64,000 bases of DNA from the NCBI RefSeq assembly GCF_900106955.1, contig NZ_FNNI01000007.1, positions 248,001 through 312,000 of the forward strand. The letters run 5' to 3'. Positions within the stretch are counted from its first letter, which is position 1; each line of letters opens with the position of its first letter. The notes under the pieces are model-generated. The model made no database searches. It was not told the origin of the DNA and worked only from the letters and a program-made list of their open reading frames with translations. The stretch is from Aidingimonas halophila. GTDB taxonomy: Bacteria > Pseudomonadota > Gammaproteobacteria > Pseudomonadales > Halomonadaceae. The translations under genes were made by a program, and so were the position numbers. This document shows positions 16,679 to 24,915 of the stretch, one piece after another.

Positions 16679-17859
16679 TCCTCGAGCTCCACGGCGATAG
16701 CCGTTGCCTCGCCTCCACCGATACAAAGCCCGGCAATGCCGCGTTTGCCGCCGGTAACACGTAGCGCATTGATCAGGGTGGCGATGATCCGCGAGCCGGT
16801 GGAGCCGACGGGGTGACCCTGGGCACAGGCACCCCCAAAGATGTTGACCTTTTCGTGAGGGATCGCCAGTCCGTCCATCGCCAGCAACGTAACGACGGCA
16901 AACGCCTCATTGATTTCGAACAGGTCGACGTCAGTCACTCGCCAGTCAAGTTGATCCATCAACTTGCCGATTGCCCCCACAGGCGCGATGGTGAACTCGC
17001 TGGGATGCTGAGAGTGGGTGGCATGACCCAGCAGACGTGCGCTAGCGTGGACGCCATACCGTTCGGCGGCCGACCTGCTGGCGACGATCAGTGCCGAGGC
17101 GCCGTCGGAGATTGAGCTGGCATTGGCCGCCGTGATGGTGCCGTCGTGCGCGAATACCGGTTTGAGATCGCGGATTCTATCGAGTCTGGCCTGGAAAGGT
17201 TGTTCGTCGCGGTCGACACACTGCTCACCTTGGCGAGTGATGACAGTGACCGGTGCCATTTCACCGCTCAGATGGCCTCTCCCATGGGCCGTCATGGCGC
17301 GTTCCAGCGAAGCGATGGCGAAGTCGTCCATGCGATCACGATCATACCCCCGCTCATCCGCGATCTGCTGGGCAAACTCTCCCATCAACCGGCCGGTTTC
17401 GGCATCTTCCAGCCCGTCGTAGAACAGATGATCCTTCAATTCACCGTGACCCAGTCGATAACCGTTGCGTGCCTTGGGAAGCAGATGCGGCGCGTTGGAC
17501 ATCGATTCCATGCCGCCGGCCAGGATGATGTGGCCGCTGCCGGCACGGATCAGGTCGTGGGCCAGCATCGTTGCTTTCATGCCGGAACCGCACAGCTTAT
17601 TGATGGTGGTGGCACCGATGTCGTCGGGAAGTCCCCCATGACGCATGGCCTGACGGGCGGGGCCTTGCTTTACGCCGGCCGGCAGCACACAGCCAAAAAG
17701 CCCTTCATCGATGGCGTCGACGGGCAATCGGCTGTCAGCCAGGGCGGCTTCGATGGCAACGGCGGCGAGTTCCGGTGCCGTCACGTTCGCCAGGCTCCCC
17801 TGGAGGCTTCCCATGGGGGTGCGCTTGGCGGATAGAATCACGATATCGTCATGGGACAT
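16675..17859 (-). CDS. Acetyl-CoA C-acyltransferase (thiolase)
   Basis: A 394-residue thiolase-superfamily enzyme, full length. The nucleophile is Cys90 in NKLCGSGMKA; His349 lies in AQGHPVGSTGSR and the second catalytic Cys is Cys379 in GLCIGGGEA. It condenses or cleaves 3-ketoacyl-CoA with CoA in the cytoplasm. Such genes act in fatty acid oxidation, short-chain acyl degradation or acetoacetyl-CoA synthesis; sequence alone does not decide. It is divergent from a 3-hydroxyacyl-CoA dehydrogenase-like SDR with 131 bases between, a pairing that suggests the last two steps of a beta-oxidation route. Confidence 0.92.
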   Translation of the reverse strand: MSHDDIVILSAKRTPMGSLQGSLANVTAPELAAVAIEAALADSRLPVDAIDEGLFGCVLPAGVKQGPARQAMRHGGLPDDIGATTINKLCGSGMKATMLAHDLIRAGSGHIILAGGMESMSNAPHLLPKARNGYRLGHGELKDHLFYDGLEDAETGRLMGEFAQQIADERGYDRDRMDDFAIASLERAMTAHGRGHLSGEMAPVTVITRQGEQCVDRDEQPFQARLDRIRDLKPVFAHDGTITAANASSISDGASALIVASRSAAERYGVHASARLLGHATHSQHPSEFTIAPVGAIGKLMDQLDWRVTDVDLFEINEAFAVVTLLAMDGLAIPHEKVNIFGGACAQGHPVGSTGSRIIATLINALRVTGGKRGIAGLCIGGGEATAIAVELED

Positions 17860-17990
17860 GGCGTGTCTCCTTGCTTACGGGGTGCTGGCTCGCTCGGCAG
17901 ATCGGGCCTATGTTGTAGTCATCCAAACGTTAGTGTAAATCCGATGCGAGGCGTGAGCGAGGCTTTCGTTCAGGGTGGTGAGGGGCCAGT

Positions 17991-18752
17991 ATGCTAATTC
18001 AGGATCGAACCTTTCTGATCACCGGCGCGGCATCCGGATTGGGTGCCGCCACCGCCGAGCGCCTGATTGGCGGTGGGGCACAGGTAGTGCTGTGCGATCT
18101 CAATGGCACCGTGGAGGAGCAGGCCAGACGGCTGGGGGATGCCGCGTTGGCGGTTCAGGGCGATGTGACCAGCGAGAGCGATCTGCAAGCCGGGATCGAC
18201 AAGGCTGTCAGGTCCAGTGGTGAACTGCATGGAGTCATCCATTGTGCCGGTGTCGTCAACGTGGCCAAACTGGTCGATCGCGAGGGACAACCCGCCGATC
18301 TCGATGCCTACGTACGAACCATTCACATCAATCTGGTGGGCACCTTCAATGTACTCCGCCTGGCTGCTGCCGTCATGACCGGCAATACGCCGAATCACGA
18401 GGGTGAGCGCGGGGTGATGGTGACAACCGCGTCCATCGCCGCCTTCGACGGCCAGGTGGGACAAGCCGCATACAGTGCATCCAAGGCGGGGGTGGCCGGC
18501 ATGACATTACCGCTGGCGCGTGAGTTGTCGCGTCATGGTATCCGTGTCATGAGCATTGCTCCCGGCGTATTCGAAACGCCGATGATGGGGGATCTTCCCG
18601 ACGATGCCGTTGCTGCTCTGACCGAGGCCGTTCCCTTTCCGAAGCGGCTGGGCAAACCCGCAGAGTATGCGCAACTCGTTGAACAGATCATCACGAATCC
18701 GATGCTCAATGGCGAGGTGATCCGCCTTGATGGCGGCATCAGGATGCAGTAA
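17991..18752 (+). CDS. SDR family 3-hydroxyacyl-CoA dehydrogenase (HSD17B10-like)
   Basis: A classical short-chain dehydrogenase of 253 residues. The NAD-binding motif is TGAASGLGA at 11-19, and Asp36 after the second strand favours NAD. The catalytic triad is Ser148, Tyr161 and Lys165 (YSASK). The stretches PGVFETPMMGDLPDDA and MLNGEVIRLDGGIRMQ are typical of the type II 3-hydroxyacyl-CoA dehydrogenase/17-beta-HSD10 group, which oxidises 3-hydroxyacyl-CoA, including branched short chains. The divergent thiolase would take the product. A weak hairpin (18754-18772) follows the stop. Confidence 0.88.
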   Translation: MLIQDRTFLITGAASGLGAATAERLIGGGAQVVLCDLNGTVEEQARRLGDAALAVQGDVTSESDLQAGIDKAVRSSGELHGVIHCAGVVNVAKLVDREGQPADLDAYVRTIHINLVGTFNVLRLAAAVMTGNTPNHEGERGVMVTTASIAAFDGQVGQAAYSASKAGVAGMTLPLARELSRHGIRVMSIAPGVFETPMMGDLPDDAVAALTEAVPFPKRLGKPAEYAQLVEQIITNPMLNGEVIRLDGGIRMQ

Positions 18753-18893
18753 GGAGGGACGCTTTCGCCCTCTACGATGACATCTTGTGCCGCTTCCTGC
18801 CCTGTTGGGCGTTATTCCCGGGTGCGGGGCCACCCCTCGCAGCTACTCGTCCACGGAAGGGCCAGCCTTCGCTGATGAAGGACTCCCGACAGG

Positions 18894-19913
18894 TCAGTCA
18901 CTTGCCTCCTTGAAGCTCACCAGGCGGTGCTTCTCCTCGTCCCACAGGACCAGCCGCACCGATGCGAGGCTCTGCCATAGGGTGAGGCGGCCGATACCAC
19001 GCAGTTCGGGATGATCCCGCAGCACATCGGGCAGGCGGTAAAAGGGAATACTGCTGCATAGGTGATGAACATGGTGCACCCCGATGTTCGCGGTGAACCA
19101 ACGCAAGATACCGGGCAGATCATAGTGTGAGCTACCGTGCAGCGCCGCCTCCTGGAAGGTCCAGTCAGGGTCGTGCTCCCAGAAGGTGTTCTCGAACTGG
19201 TGCTGGACATAGAAGAGCCAGACACCGATCGTTCCGGCGAGCAGTGTGATCGGCAGCTGCACGAGCAGGAAGGGGCCGATACCCACCAGCCATATCATGG
19301 CGGCGACGAGGACCAGGATTGCCACATTGGTCGTCATGGTGCTCAGCCAAGGCATCCAGCCTGCGCGCATGAAGCCTATCGGCAATCGATTGTCTAGCAG
19401 GAATAGGTACGCAGGGCCGAGAGCGAAGAGGACGAGGGGATGACGATAGAGGCGGTAACGCAGCCTCTCGTTGCGAGGCAGGGCGTGAAATTCCGCCACC
19501 GTCAGGGTGTCGATGCCACCGATACGCGGGCGGTCGAGATTGCCGGAATGGGCATGATGGTGCCTGTGGGTATGGCGCCAGAAGTCGAAGGGGGTCAGGG
19601 TCAGCACGCCGATCGCCCGTCCGACCCAGTCATTGGCACGTTTTGAGGGGAAGAAGGCGCCATGGCTGCAGTCATGCTGGATCATGAACAGGCGTACGAG
19701 AAAACCTGCGGCGGGCAGGGTGAGCACCAGGCCGAGCCAGTGGCCGGCGGTCAGTGCCGCCCAGGAAAGGGTCCAGAGGAAGGCGAAAGGAATCAGCGTG
19801 ACCAGCAGTTCGACGACGCTGCGGGCGATGCGTGGCGTGCGGTACTCTCCCAAGGCACGCATGAGGGCGCGTGGTTCGCTGGTGAGGTCATGTTTCTGTC
19901 CTGAGGTTTCCAT
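18894..19913 (-). CDS. Membrane fatty acid desaturase
   Basis: A 339-residue integral membrane di-iron desaturase. The three histidine boxes are present: HDCSH at 80-84, HTHRHHH at 114-120 and VHHVHHL near 277. Four hydrophobic helices span the pattern expected for acyl-lipid or acyl-CoA desaturases. It inserts a double bond, most likely to tune membrane fluidity; regiospecificity cannot be told. It is divergent from the acyl-CoA dehydrogenase gene at 20281, and their shared 367-base spacer holds two PsrA-like sites and a hairpin. Confidence 0.92.
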   Translation of the reverse strand: METSGQKHDLTSEPRALMRALGEYRTPRIARSVVELLVTLIPFAFLWTLSWAALTAGHWLGLVLTLPAAGFLVRLFMIQHDCSHGAFFPSKRANDWVGRAIGVLTLTPFDFWRHTHRHHHAHSGNLDRPRIGGIDTLTVAEFHALPRNERLRYRLYRHPLVLFALGPAYLFLLDNRLPIGFMRAGWMPWLSTMTTNVAILVLVAAMIWLVGIGPFLLVQLPITLLAGTIGVWLFYVQHQFENTFWEHDPDWTFQEAALHGSSHYDLPGILRWFTANIGVHHVHHLCSSIPFYRLPDVLRDHPELRGIGRLTLWQSLASVRLVLWDEEKHRLVSFKEASD

Positions 19914-20121
19914 CTGCGGGCTCCTGTCGGGTCCAGTACGCCATGCCGTGGTCTGCGGCCTCGGTGGGGCGTGGCTGGACGTTCGAAGGATGGTTCATGA
20001 TGCGCCGAGGGAGAGTGAGGTGTATGTGCGCTTGCGTACACTGATAATGCATGGTGTCGGGAAAAGTTCCACCCTGCCGGATGCGTTGATGCCTTCGATC
20101 CTGCCCGAAGCGTGATATAGG

Positions 20122-20155
20122 CTAGGAGGACGTCGAAAACCCGACTGCCTCCTAG
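20122..20155. other. Strong inverted repeat in the desaturase / acyl-CoA dehydrogenase spacer
   Basis: CTAGGAGG (20122-20129) and CCTCCTAG (20148-20155) are a perfect 8-base inverted repeat. Inside it GTCG (20132-20135) pairs with CGAC (20142-20145). The stem would sequester a GGAGG-like sequence. No T-run follows on either strand, so it is not a standard terminator. Function unknown. Confidence 0.5.
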
Positions 20156-20178
20156 ATGATCGATTTTGTCTTCTTTCT

Positions 20179-20232
20179 CAAACGAACGCTTGACTATTAA
20201 AGGCTGAGGCCCTAATTTCAAACATGTGTTTG
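20179..20232. promoter_or_regulatory. Two PsrA-type operators upstream of the acyl-CoA dehydrogenase
   Basis: CAAAC-N4-GTTTG at 20219-20232 is an exact match to the Pseudomonas PsrA motif (G/C-AAAC N2-4 GTTT-G/C) inside the longer repeat TCAAACA-TG-TGTTTGA. A degenerate copy, CAAAC-N4-GCTTG, lies at 20179-20192, 40 bases upstream. PsrA is a TetR-type repressor released by long-chain fatty acids. The exact copy lies 48-62 bases before the dehydrogenase start, in range of its promoter. psrA itself is not in the window. Confidence 0.6.
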
Positions 20233-20280
20233 AGGGCGGTTTTGTCAGCTGCCTCGCCGATGATTCCAGGAGTGTTCGAG

Positions 20281-22086
20281 ATGCCCGACTATCAGGCCCC
20301 CCTTCGCGATTTGCGTTTCGTCATGGACGAAATGTTCGATTTTCCTGGCCACTACTCCCGGTTGCCGGGTGGTGACGAGGCGACGCCGGATATCGTCAAT
20401 GCGATCCTGGAGGAAGGGGCACGTTTTACCCGTGAGGTATTGCTGCCGCTCAACCAGGGTGGTGATCGCGAGGGGTGCCTGTTGGAAGGGGGCGATGTGA
20501 AAACGCCCAGAGGGTTCAAGGAGGCCTACCGCCAGTATGTGGAGGGCGGTTGGCCAAGTCTCTCCGCCGAGCCGGAATTTGGCGGTCAGGGATTGCCGCA
20601 TTCGCTGGGCATGGTGCTGTCCGAGATGATCTGCGCCACCAACCTGGCGTGGGGCATGTATCCGGGGCTGTCCCAGGGCGCTGCCGATGCATTGCGCCAT
20701 CACGGTAGCGAGGCCCAGAAAGCGACCTATCTGACCAAGCTGGTCGAGGGTGAGTGGACCGGAACCATGTGTCTGACCGAGCCGCACTGTGGGACCGACC
20801 TGGGGCTGATCAAAACGCGGGCCGTCCCCAATGACGATAAAAGCTATTCGATCAGCGGCACCAAGATCTTCATCTCGGCGGGTGAGCATGATCTGGCGGA
20901 GAACATTGTCCATCTGGTATTGGCCAAGCTGCCCGATGCCCCCGAAGGCTCCAAAGGCATCTCACTGTTCGTGGTACCCAAGTACCTGCCCACGGCGTCC
21001 GGAGAGCCCGGCGAACGCAATGGGGTCACCTGTGGTTCGCTGGAACACAAGATGGGCATTCACGGTAATGCCACCTGTGTCATGAACTTCGACGAGGCGC
21101 ACGGTTTCCTGGTGGGGGAACCGCACAAGGGCTTGGCCTGCATGTTCACGATGATGAATGTGGCCCGCATCGGTGTCGGTATACAGGGGTTGGGACTGAT
21201 GGAAGCAAGCTTCCAGAACTCGCTGGCTTATGCGTGCGATCGTTTGCAGATGCGTTCACTGTCGGGTGCCAAGGCACCGGAAAAAGCCGCCGATCCGATC
21301 ATTGTCCATCCCGATGTACGCCGTATGCTATTGACCCAGAAGGCGTTCGCTGAAGGTGGACGAATGCTGGTGATGTATGCGGCGCGTCTTGTCGATGTGG
21401 TCGAGCAGGGTCAGGATGCCGCCGAGCGAGAACGGGCCGAGAGCTTGCTGGGCCTGTTGACGCCGATTGTCAAAGCGTTCCTGACCGAAGTCGGGTTCGA
21501 AGCGACCAACGAGGGCGTCCAGATCTTCGGTGGCCATGGCTACATCCAGGAGTGGGGCATGGAGCAGCGGGTACGCGATGCACGCATCACGCGGCTATAT
21601 GAGGGAACGACCGGCATCCAGGCACTGGACCTTTTGGGCCGCAAGGTACTGATGGATCAAGGCGAGACGCTCAAGCGTTTTACCAAGGAGATACATAAGT
21701 TCTGCCAGGCCGAGAGTGAGAACCCCACGCTCAAGGAATTCATCGAGCCACTGTCCAAACTCAATACCGAGTGGGGGGAACTGACCATGGGTATCGGCAT
21801 GAAAGCCATGAACGATCGCGATGAAGTCGGTGCCGCCAGTGTCGATTACCTGATGTATTCTGGCTACGTCGCCTTGGCCTACCTGTGGGCACGTGCCGCC
21901 AGGCAGGCCGATGACGCCTTGGGGGGCGATGAGGATGCCTTTTATCGTGCCAAGCTTGATACCGCGCGTTTCTACTATCAGCGCTTATTGCCGCGCACCC
22001 GCGCTCATGCGCAGGCGATGCAGGTAGGTATGGAGTCCCTTACCGCCATGGAACCTGATGCCTTCGGTCTCGGCTTTCAGGTTTGA
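20281..22086 (+). CDS. Acyl-CoA dehydrogenase (long form, PsrA-regulon type)
   Basis: A 601-residue FAD flavoenzyme that puts the first double bond into acyl-CoA in beta-oxidation. Domains run as an extended N-terminal cap, an alpha-helical N domain, a middle beta domain (TGTMCLTEPHCGTDLG near 158; KIFISAGEHDL) and the C-terminal helical domain with YEGTTGIQALDLLGRK near 440, then a C-terminal extension as in the larger Pseudomonas PA0506-PA0508 type. ATG 20281 has AGGAG 8 bases upstream; the longer frame from 20224 starts in the operator. It ends in a clear terminator. Confidence 0.92.
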   Translation: MPDYQAPLRDLRFVMDEMFDFPGHYSRLPGGDEATPDIVNAILEEGARFTREVLLPLNQGGDREGCLLEGGDVKTPRGFKEAYRQYVEGGWPSLSAEPEFGGQGLPHSLGMVLSEMICATNLAWGMYPGLSQGAADALRHHGSEAQKATYLTKLVEGEWTGTMCLTEPHCGTDLGLIKTRAVPNDDKSYSISGTKIFISAGEHDLAENIVHLVLAKLPDAPEGSKGISLFVVPKYLPTASGEPGERNGVTCGSLEHKMGIHGNATCVMNFDEAHGFLVGEPHKGLACMFTMMNVARIGVGIQGLGLMEASFQNSLAYACDRLQMRSLSGAKAPEKAADPIIVHPDVRRMLLTQKAFAEGGRMLVMYAARLVDVVEQGQDAAERERAESLLGLLTPIVKAFLTEVGFEATNEGVQIFGGHGYIQEWGMEQRVRDARITRLYEGTTGIQALDLLGRKVLMDQGETLKRFTKEIHKFCQAESENPTLKEFIEPLSKLNTEWGELTMGIGMKAMNDRDEVGAASVDYLMYSGYVALAYLWARAARQADDALGGDEDAFYRAKLDTARFYYQRLLPRTRAHAQAMQVGMESLTAMEPDAFGLGFQV

Positions 22087-22137
22087 TTGATCGCGATGCT
22101 TGCTGTTCTGGGTCAGGCGCTCTGACCATCATGCTCC

Positions 22138-22164
22138 CGGCGGCCGACAGGCCGCCGTTGTTTT
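22138..22164 (+). terminator. Rho-independent terminator after the acyl-CoA dehydrogenase
   Basis: CGGCGGCC (22138-22145) pairs with GGCCGCCG (22150-22157) with a GACA loop, followed by TTGTTTT. A strong intrinsic terminator 50 bases after the stop. The next 224 bases to 22388 hold no recognised signal. Confidence 0.85.
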
Positions 22165-22388
22165 CCTGCCTCTGCGTTTTTCGGAATAAGTTAGCAAGCC
22201 AATTATTTTCACAGTAAGGTCAAAATTCCTGGCCATCTCTACTAGAATGAATGTGAATGTTAAGACTAAAGACGTAGTTACGGCCCACTTGTTTCGCTTG
22301 AATTCCTGCGTCTGACGCAGTGTCGTTCCAACGGCGGAATAAGAGCCAGGAGATCATTTCTGTCCACAAGGAAGGAGACAATCACGTC

Positions 22389-22754
22389 ATGTCACGATCC
22401 CATTCGCCAAGATTAGGCGCCATTGTACTTCTGGTGGCCTCGCTCGTCGGGGCTGTCATCGCGCTCCGTGCGTATTTCACCCCGCTTACCGGGGTGACAG
22501 GTACACTCGGAGCGCTTGTCGCCATTCTGGCTACCATTGCTTTGGCCATCATGGCGCTCATCTTGCCTGCCCTGAAAGGGAACGCTGCGCGCAACGCCTG
22601 GCGCGTGCTGGTCTTGCTGGGTCTCGCGGGCACCTTCTTCGCAGGATTCCTCTTGCACCAGTGGTGGATCTGCGTGGCCATGGTCGTCGGCCTGATCGGT
22701 CTGATTCTCGACATGGCCCTTGCGACCCGTACTGCCCGTCCTGCCCATTCATAA
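22389..22754 (+). CDS. Small four-helix membrane protein, probable anchor of the PQQ dehydrogenase
   Basis: A 121-residue protein with four hydrophobic helices and short loops, closely like the N-terminal membrane domain of membrane-bound glucose dehydrogenase (Gcd). ATG 22389 follows GGAAGGAG at 22369-22377 with an 11-base gap; the frame upstream has no ribosome site. It ends 11 bases before the PQQ dehydrogenase gene. In E. coli Gcd the membrane domain and the PQQ domain are one chain; here they appear as two genes. Its likely role is to bring the periplasmic enzyme to the membrane and to ubiquinone. The function is inferred from position and topology. Confidence 0.75.
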   Translation: MSRSHSPRLGAIVLLVASLVGAVIALRAYFTPLTGVTGTLGALVAILATIALAIMALILPALKGNAARNAWRVLVLLGLAGTFFAGFLLHQWWICVAMVVGLIGLILDMALATRTARPAHS

Positions 22755-22765
22755 GGAGCTGATTC

Positions 22766-24793
22766 ATGCCGACACAGAGATCCACCGCACGGCGCTTCGG
22801 CTCGAGCGCGGCGCTGGTGCTATTATTGACGCCCACGGCGCTGCTGGCGCAGGATCAGTCCTCCGCGCAAGACGCTTCGAATGGACAGGAAAGTGGAGCG
22901 GGGGAAGATCCGGCCCGGGACGACGCGGTCCCGCTGGTTCCCGGCACGCCAACCTGGGACAGTTTCCACGGCCAGCTCAATGCACAGAAATACAGCCCTC
23001 TCGACCAGATCAACGCCGATAACGTCGGTGATCTGGAAAAAGTCTGGGAGATTCATACCGGCGATGTTTCCGATGGTTCGGGGGACCTGCCGCCCACCGT
23101 CTGGTCGGCGACACCGGTCTTCGCCAACGATACACTGTATATCGGCACGCCGTTCTACCGTATTCTCGCGCTCGATCCCGCGACTGGCGAGGAAAAATGG
23201 AGCTTCGACACCGAGTCCACGCTCGAGGCGATGACACAACCCGCCCTGAAAAGCCGCGGTGTTGCTTATTGGGAAGCGGACGATCCCGAAGCGGGCGAGG
23301 CCTGTCAGAAGATCGTCTATCTCGGCACCATGGATGCGCAGTTGTTTGCCGTCGATGCCGACACGGGTGAGAAATGCGAAAACTTCGCCGATAACGGTGT
23401 GCTCGACGTCAACCAGTGGAACGACACCAACAATAAGTGGCCGTTGTCGCTGTTGCAGCCGCCGACCGTGGTGGGTGATCACCTTGTTCTCGGCTGGGCC
23501 GGCAAGGATTGGGCATTCGAACAAGCGCCTCCCGGCACCGTTTTCTCCATCAACGCCCGCACCGGCGAACGCGAGTGGACCTTCGACGCCTTGCCCGAGG
23601 AGTTACGCGAGAAGAGCGGTACCGCCAACGTCTGGACGCATATGTCCGCCGACGAGGAAAACGGCCTCGTTTATCTGCCGGTTTCCTCGCCGTCTCCCAA
23701 CTATTGGGGTGGCAACCGTACCGAGGAAGCACCTTTGGCAACCTCGACCACTGCGCTTGATGTCGACACCGGCGAGGTCGTCTGGTCGCGCCAATGGGTC
23801 CATCACGATATCTGGGATTATGATATCAACGCCGCACCGACACTGATGGACATTACAGTGGATGGCGAAGAGGTTCCGGCGCTGGTCCAGGCGACCAAGA
23901 TGGGCTTCCTGTTCGTCGTTAACCGCTTGACCGGCGAGGACGTCTGGCCGATCGAAGAGCGGCCGGTGCCCCAGGGCGACGGTTCCGTCGAAGGCGAGGA
24001 GTACGCGGAGACGCAACCCTTCCCGACCAAACCCGCGCCGCTGCTTGACCAGTCCGAGAAGCCCGAGATATGGGGGTTAGCCGACGCGGCCAGTTTGGGT
24101 CAGTGCTCGGCACTGTGGGACGACCTGTCGTACGAAGGTATGTATACCCCACCCACCACGCAGGGCGAAGGTGTGCTGGCCTATCCCGACAGCGCCGGCG
24201 GCGTGCAATGGGGCGGTGTCGCGTTCGATCCCGCCAGCCAGACGGCCATCGTCAACACTTCGCACATCGTGCAAACCATCAAGCTATATGATCGCGAGGC
24301 CTACGAAGAGGCTGACAGCGGCTCGGGCAACGAGAGCGGCTTCTCCCCGCAGGAAGGTGCACCTTACGGGATGCGGCTCGAAGTCGCGTTGAACTGGCTC
24401 GGCATGCCATGCTGGGAGCCCCCCTTCGGTGAGCTCGTGGCACTCGACATGACAACGGGGGACGTGAAGTGGCGTCGTCCCTTGGGCGCGTCGCAGCAGT
24501 ATGGCTTCTTCATGCCCGAAAGCTGGGGCTCGCCGACTATCGGCGGTCCGGCGGTCACGGCCGGCAATCTGATCTTCATCGGTTCCACGATGGATGCCAA
24601 GCTGCGCGCCTATTCGCTCGATAGCGGTGAAGAGCTGTGGGAGGACCAGGCCGAGGCTCCCGCCGTCTCGAACCCTGCCGTCTACGAGTACGAAGGTCGT
24701 GAATACGTTGCCTTCGTCGCCGGAGGTAACTCGATTCTGAAGGAGCAGGTCGGCGACCAGGTCGTCGTCTATGCGCTGCCGGAAGACGAATAA
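22766..24793 (+). CDS. PQQ-dependent quinoprotein dehydrogenase (glucose/quinate dehydrogenase family)
   Basis: A 675-residue periplasmic quinoprotein with a signal peptide (about residues 1-27, LLA cleavage) and an eight-bladed beta-propeller. Blade motifs such as ALDPATGEEKWSFD, FAVDADTGEKC and SINARTGEREWTFD recur. The gene lacks the fused membrane domain of Gcd, which the upstream gene may supply. It oxidises an alcohol or sugar and passes electrons to the quinone pool. The segment equivalent to STRETSGVIRGFD of glucose dehydrogenase is changed to AFEQAPPGTVFSIN, so glucose may not be the substrate. PQQ synthesis genes are not in the window. Confidence 0.88.
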   Translation: MPTQRSTARRFGSSAALVLLLTPTALLAQDQSSAQDASNGQESGAGEDPARDDAVPLVPGTPTWDSFHGQLNAQKYSPLDQINADNVGDLEKVWEIHTGDVSDGSGDLPPTVWSATPVFANDTLYIGTPFYRILALDPATGEEKWSFDTESTLEAMTQPALKSRGVAYWEADDPEAGEACQKIVYLGTMDAQLFAVDADTGEKCENFADNGVLDVNQWNDTNNKWPLSLLQPPTVVGDHLVLGWAGKDWAFEQAPPGTVFSINARTGEREWTFDALPEELREKSGTANVWTHMSADEENGLVYLPVSSPSPNYWGGNRTEEAPLATSTTALDVDTGEVVWSRQWVHHDIWDYDINAAPTLMDITVDGEEVPALVQATKMGFLFVVNRLTGEDVWPIEERPVPQGDGSVEGEEYAETQPFPTKPAPLLDQSEKPEIWGLADAASLGQCSALWDDLSYEGMYTPPTTQGEGVLAYPDSAGGVQWGGVAFDPASQTAIVNTSHIVQTIKLYDREAYEEADSGSGNESGFSPQEGAPYGMRLEVALNWLGMPCWEPPFGELVALDMTTGDVKWRRPLGASQQYGFFMPESWGSPTIGGPAVTAGNLIFIGSTMDAKLRAYSLDSGEELWEDQAEAPAVSNPAVYEYEGREYVAFVAGGNSILKEQVGDQVVVYALPEDE

Positions 24794-24818
24794 TCTCCGG
24801 TAGCCAATCGTAGCAAAT

Positions 24819-24852
24819 GGGGTGGGTCCACGGATCCAGCCCGTTTTTATAG
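24819..24852 (+). terminator. Probable terminator after the PQQ dehydrogenase gene
   Basis: An imperfect GC-rich inverted repeat (GGGTGGGTCC to GGATCCAGCCC region) is followed by GTTTTTATA. Position and T-run suit a terminator, but the stem has mismatches. Confidence 0.5.
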
Positions 24853-24915
24853 CGCCGTGAATGATGGTCGGCTTGCCGCCGCCCCAGATGTCTCGCCATA
24901 CTCCCGGGGTCTTGT

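Noticed and set aside
20184-20192. GAACGCTTG resembling the core of the Pseudomonas DesT operator near the desaturase
   Set aside because: Only the core matches, the inverted arms do not, and it is about 270 bases from the desaturase start; the PsrA reading explains it as well.
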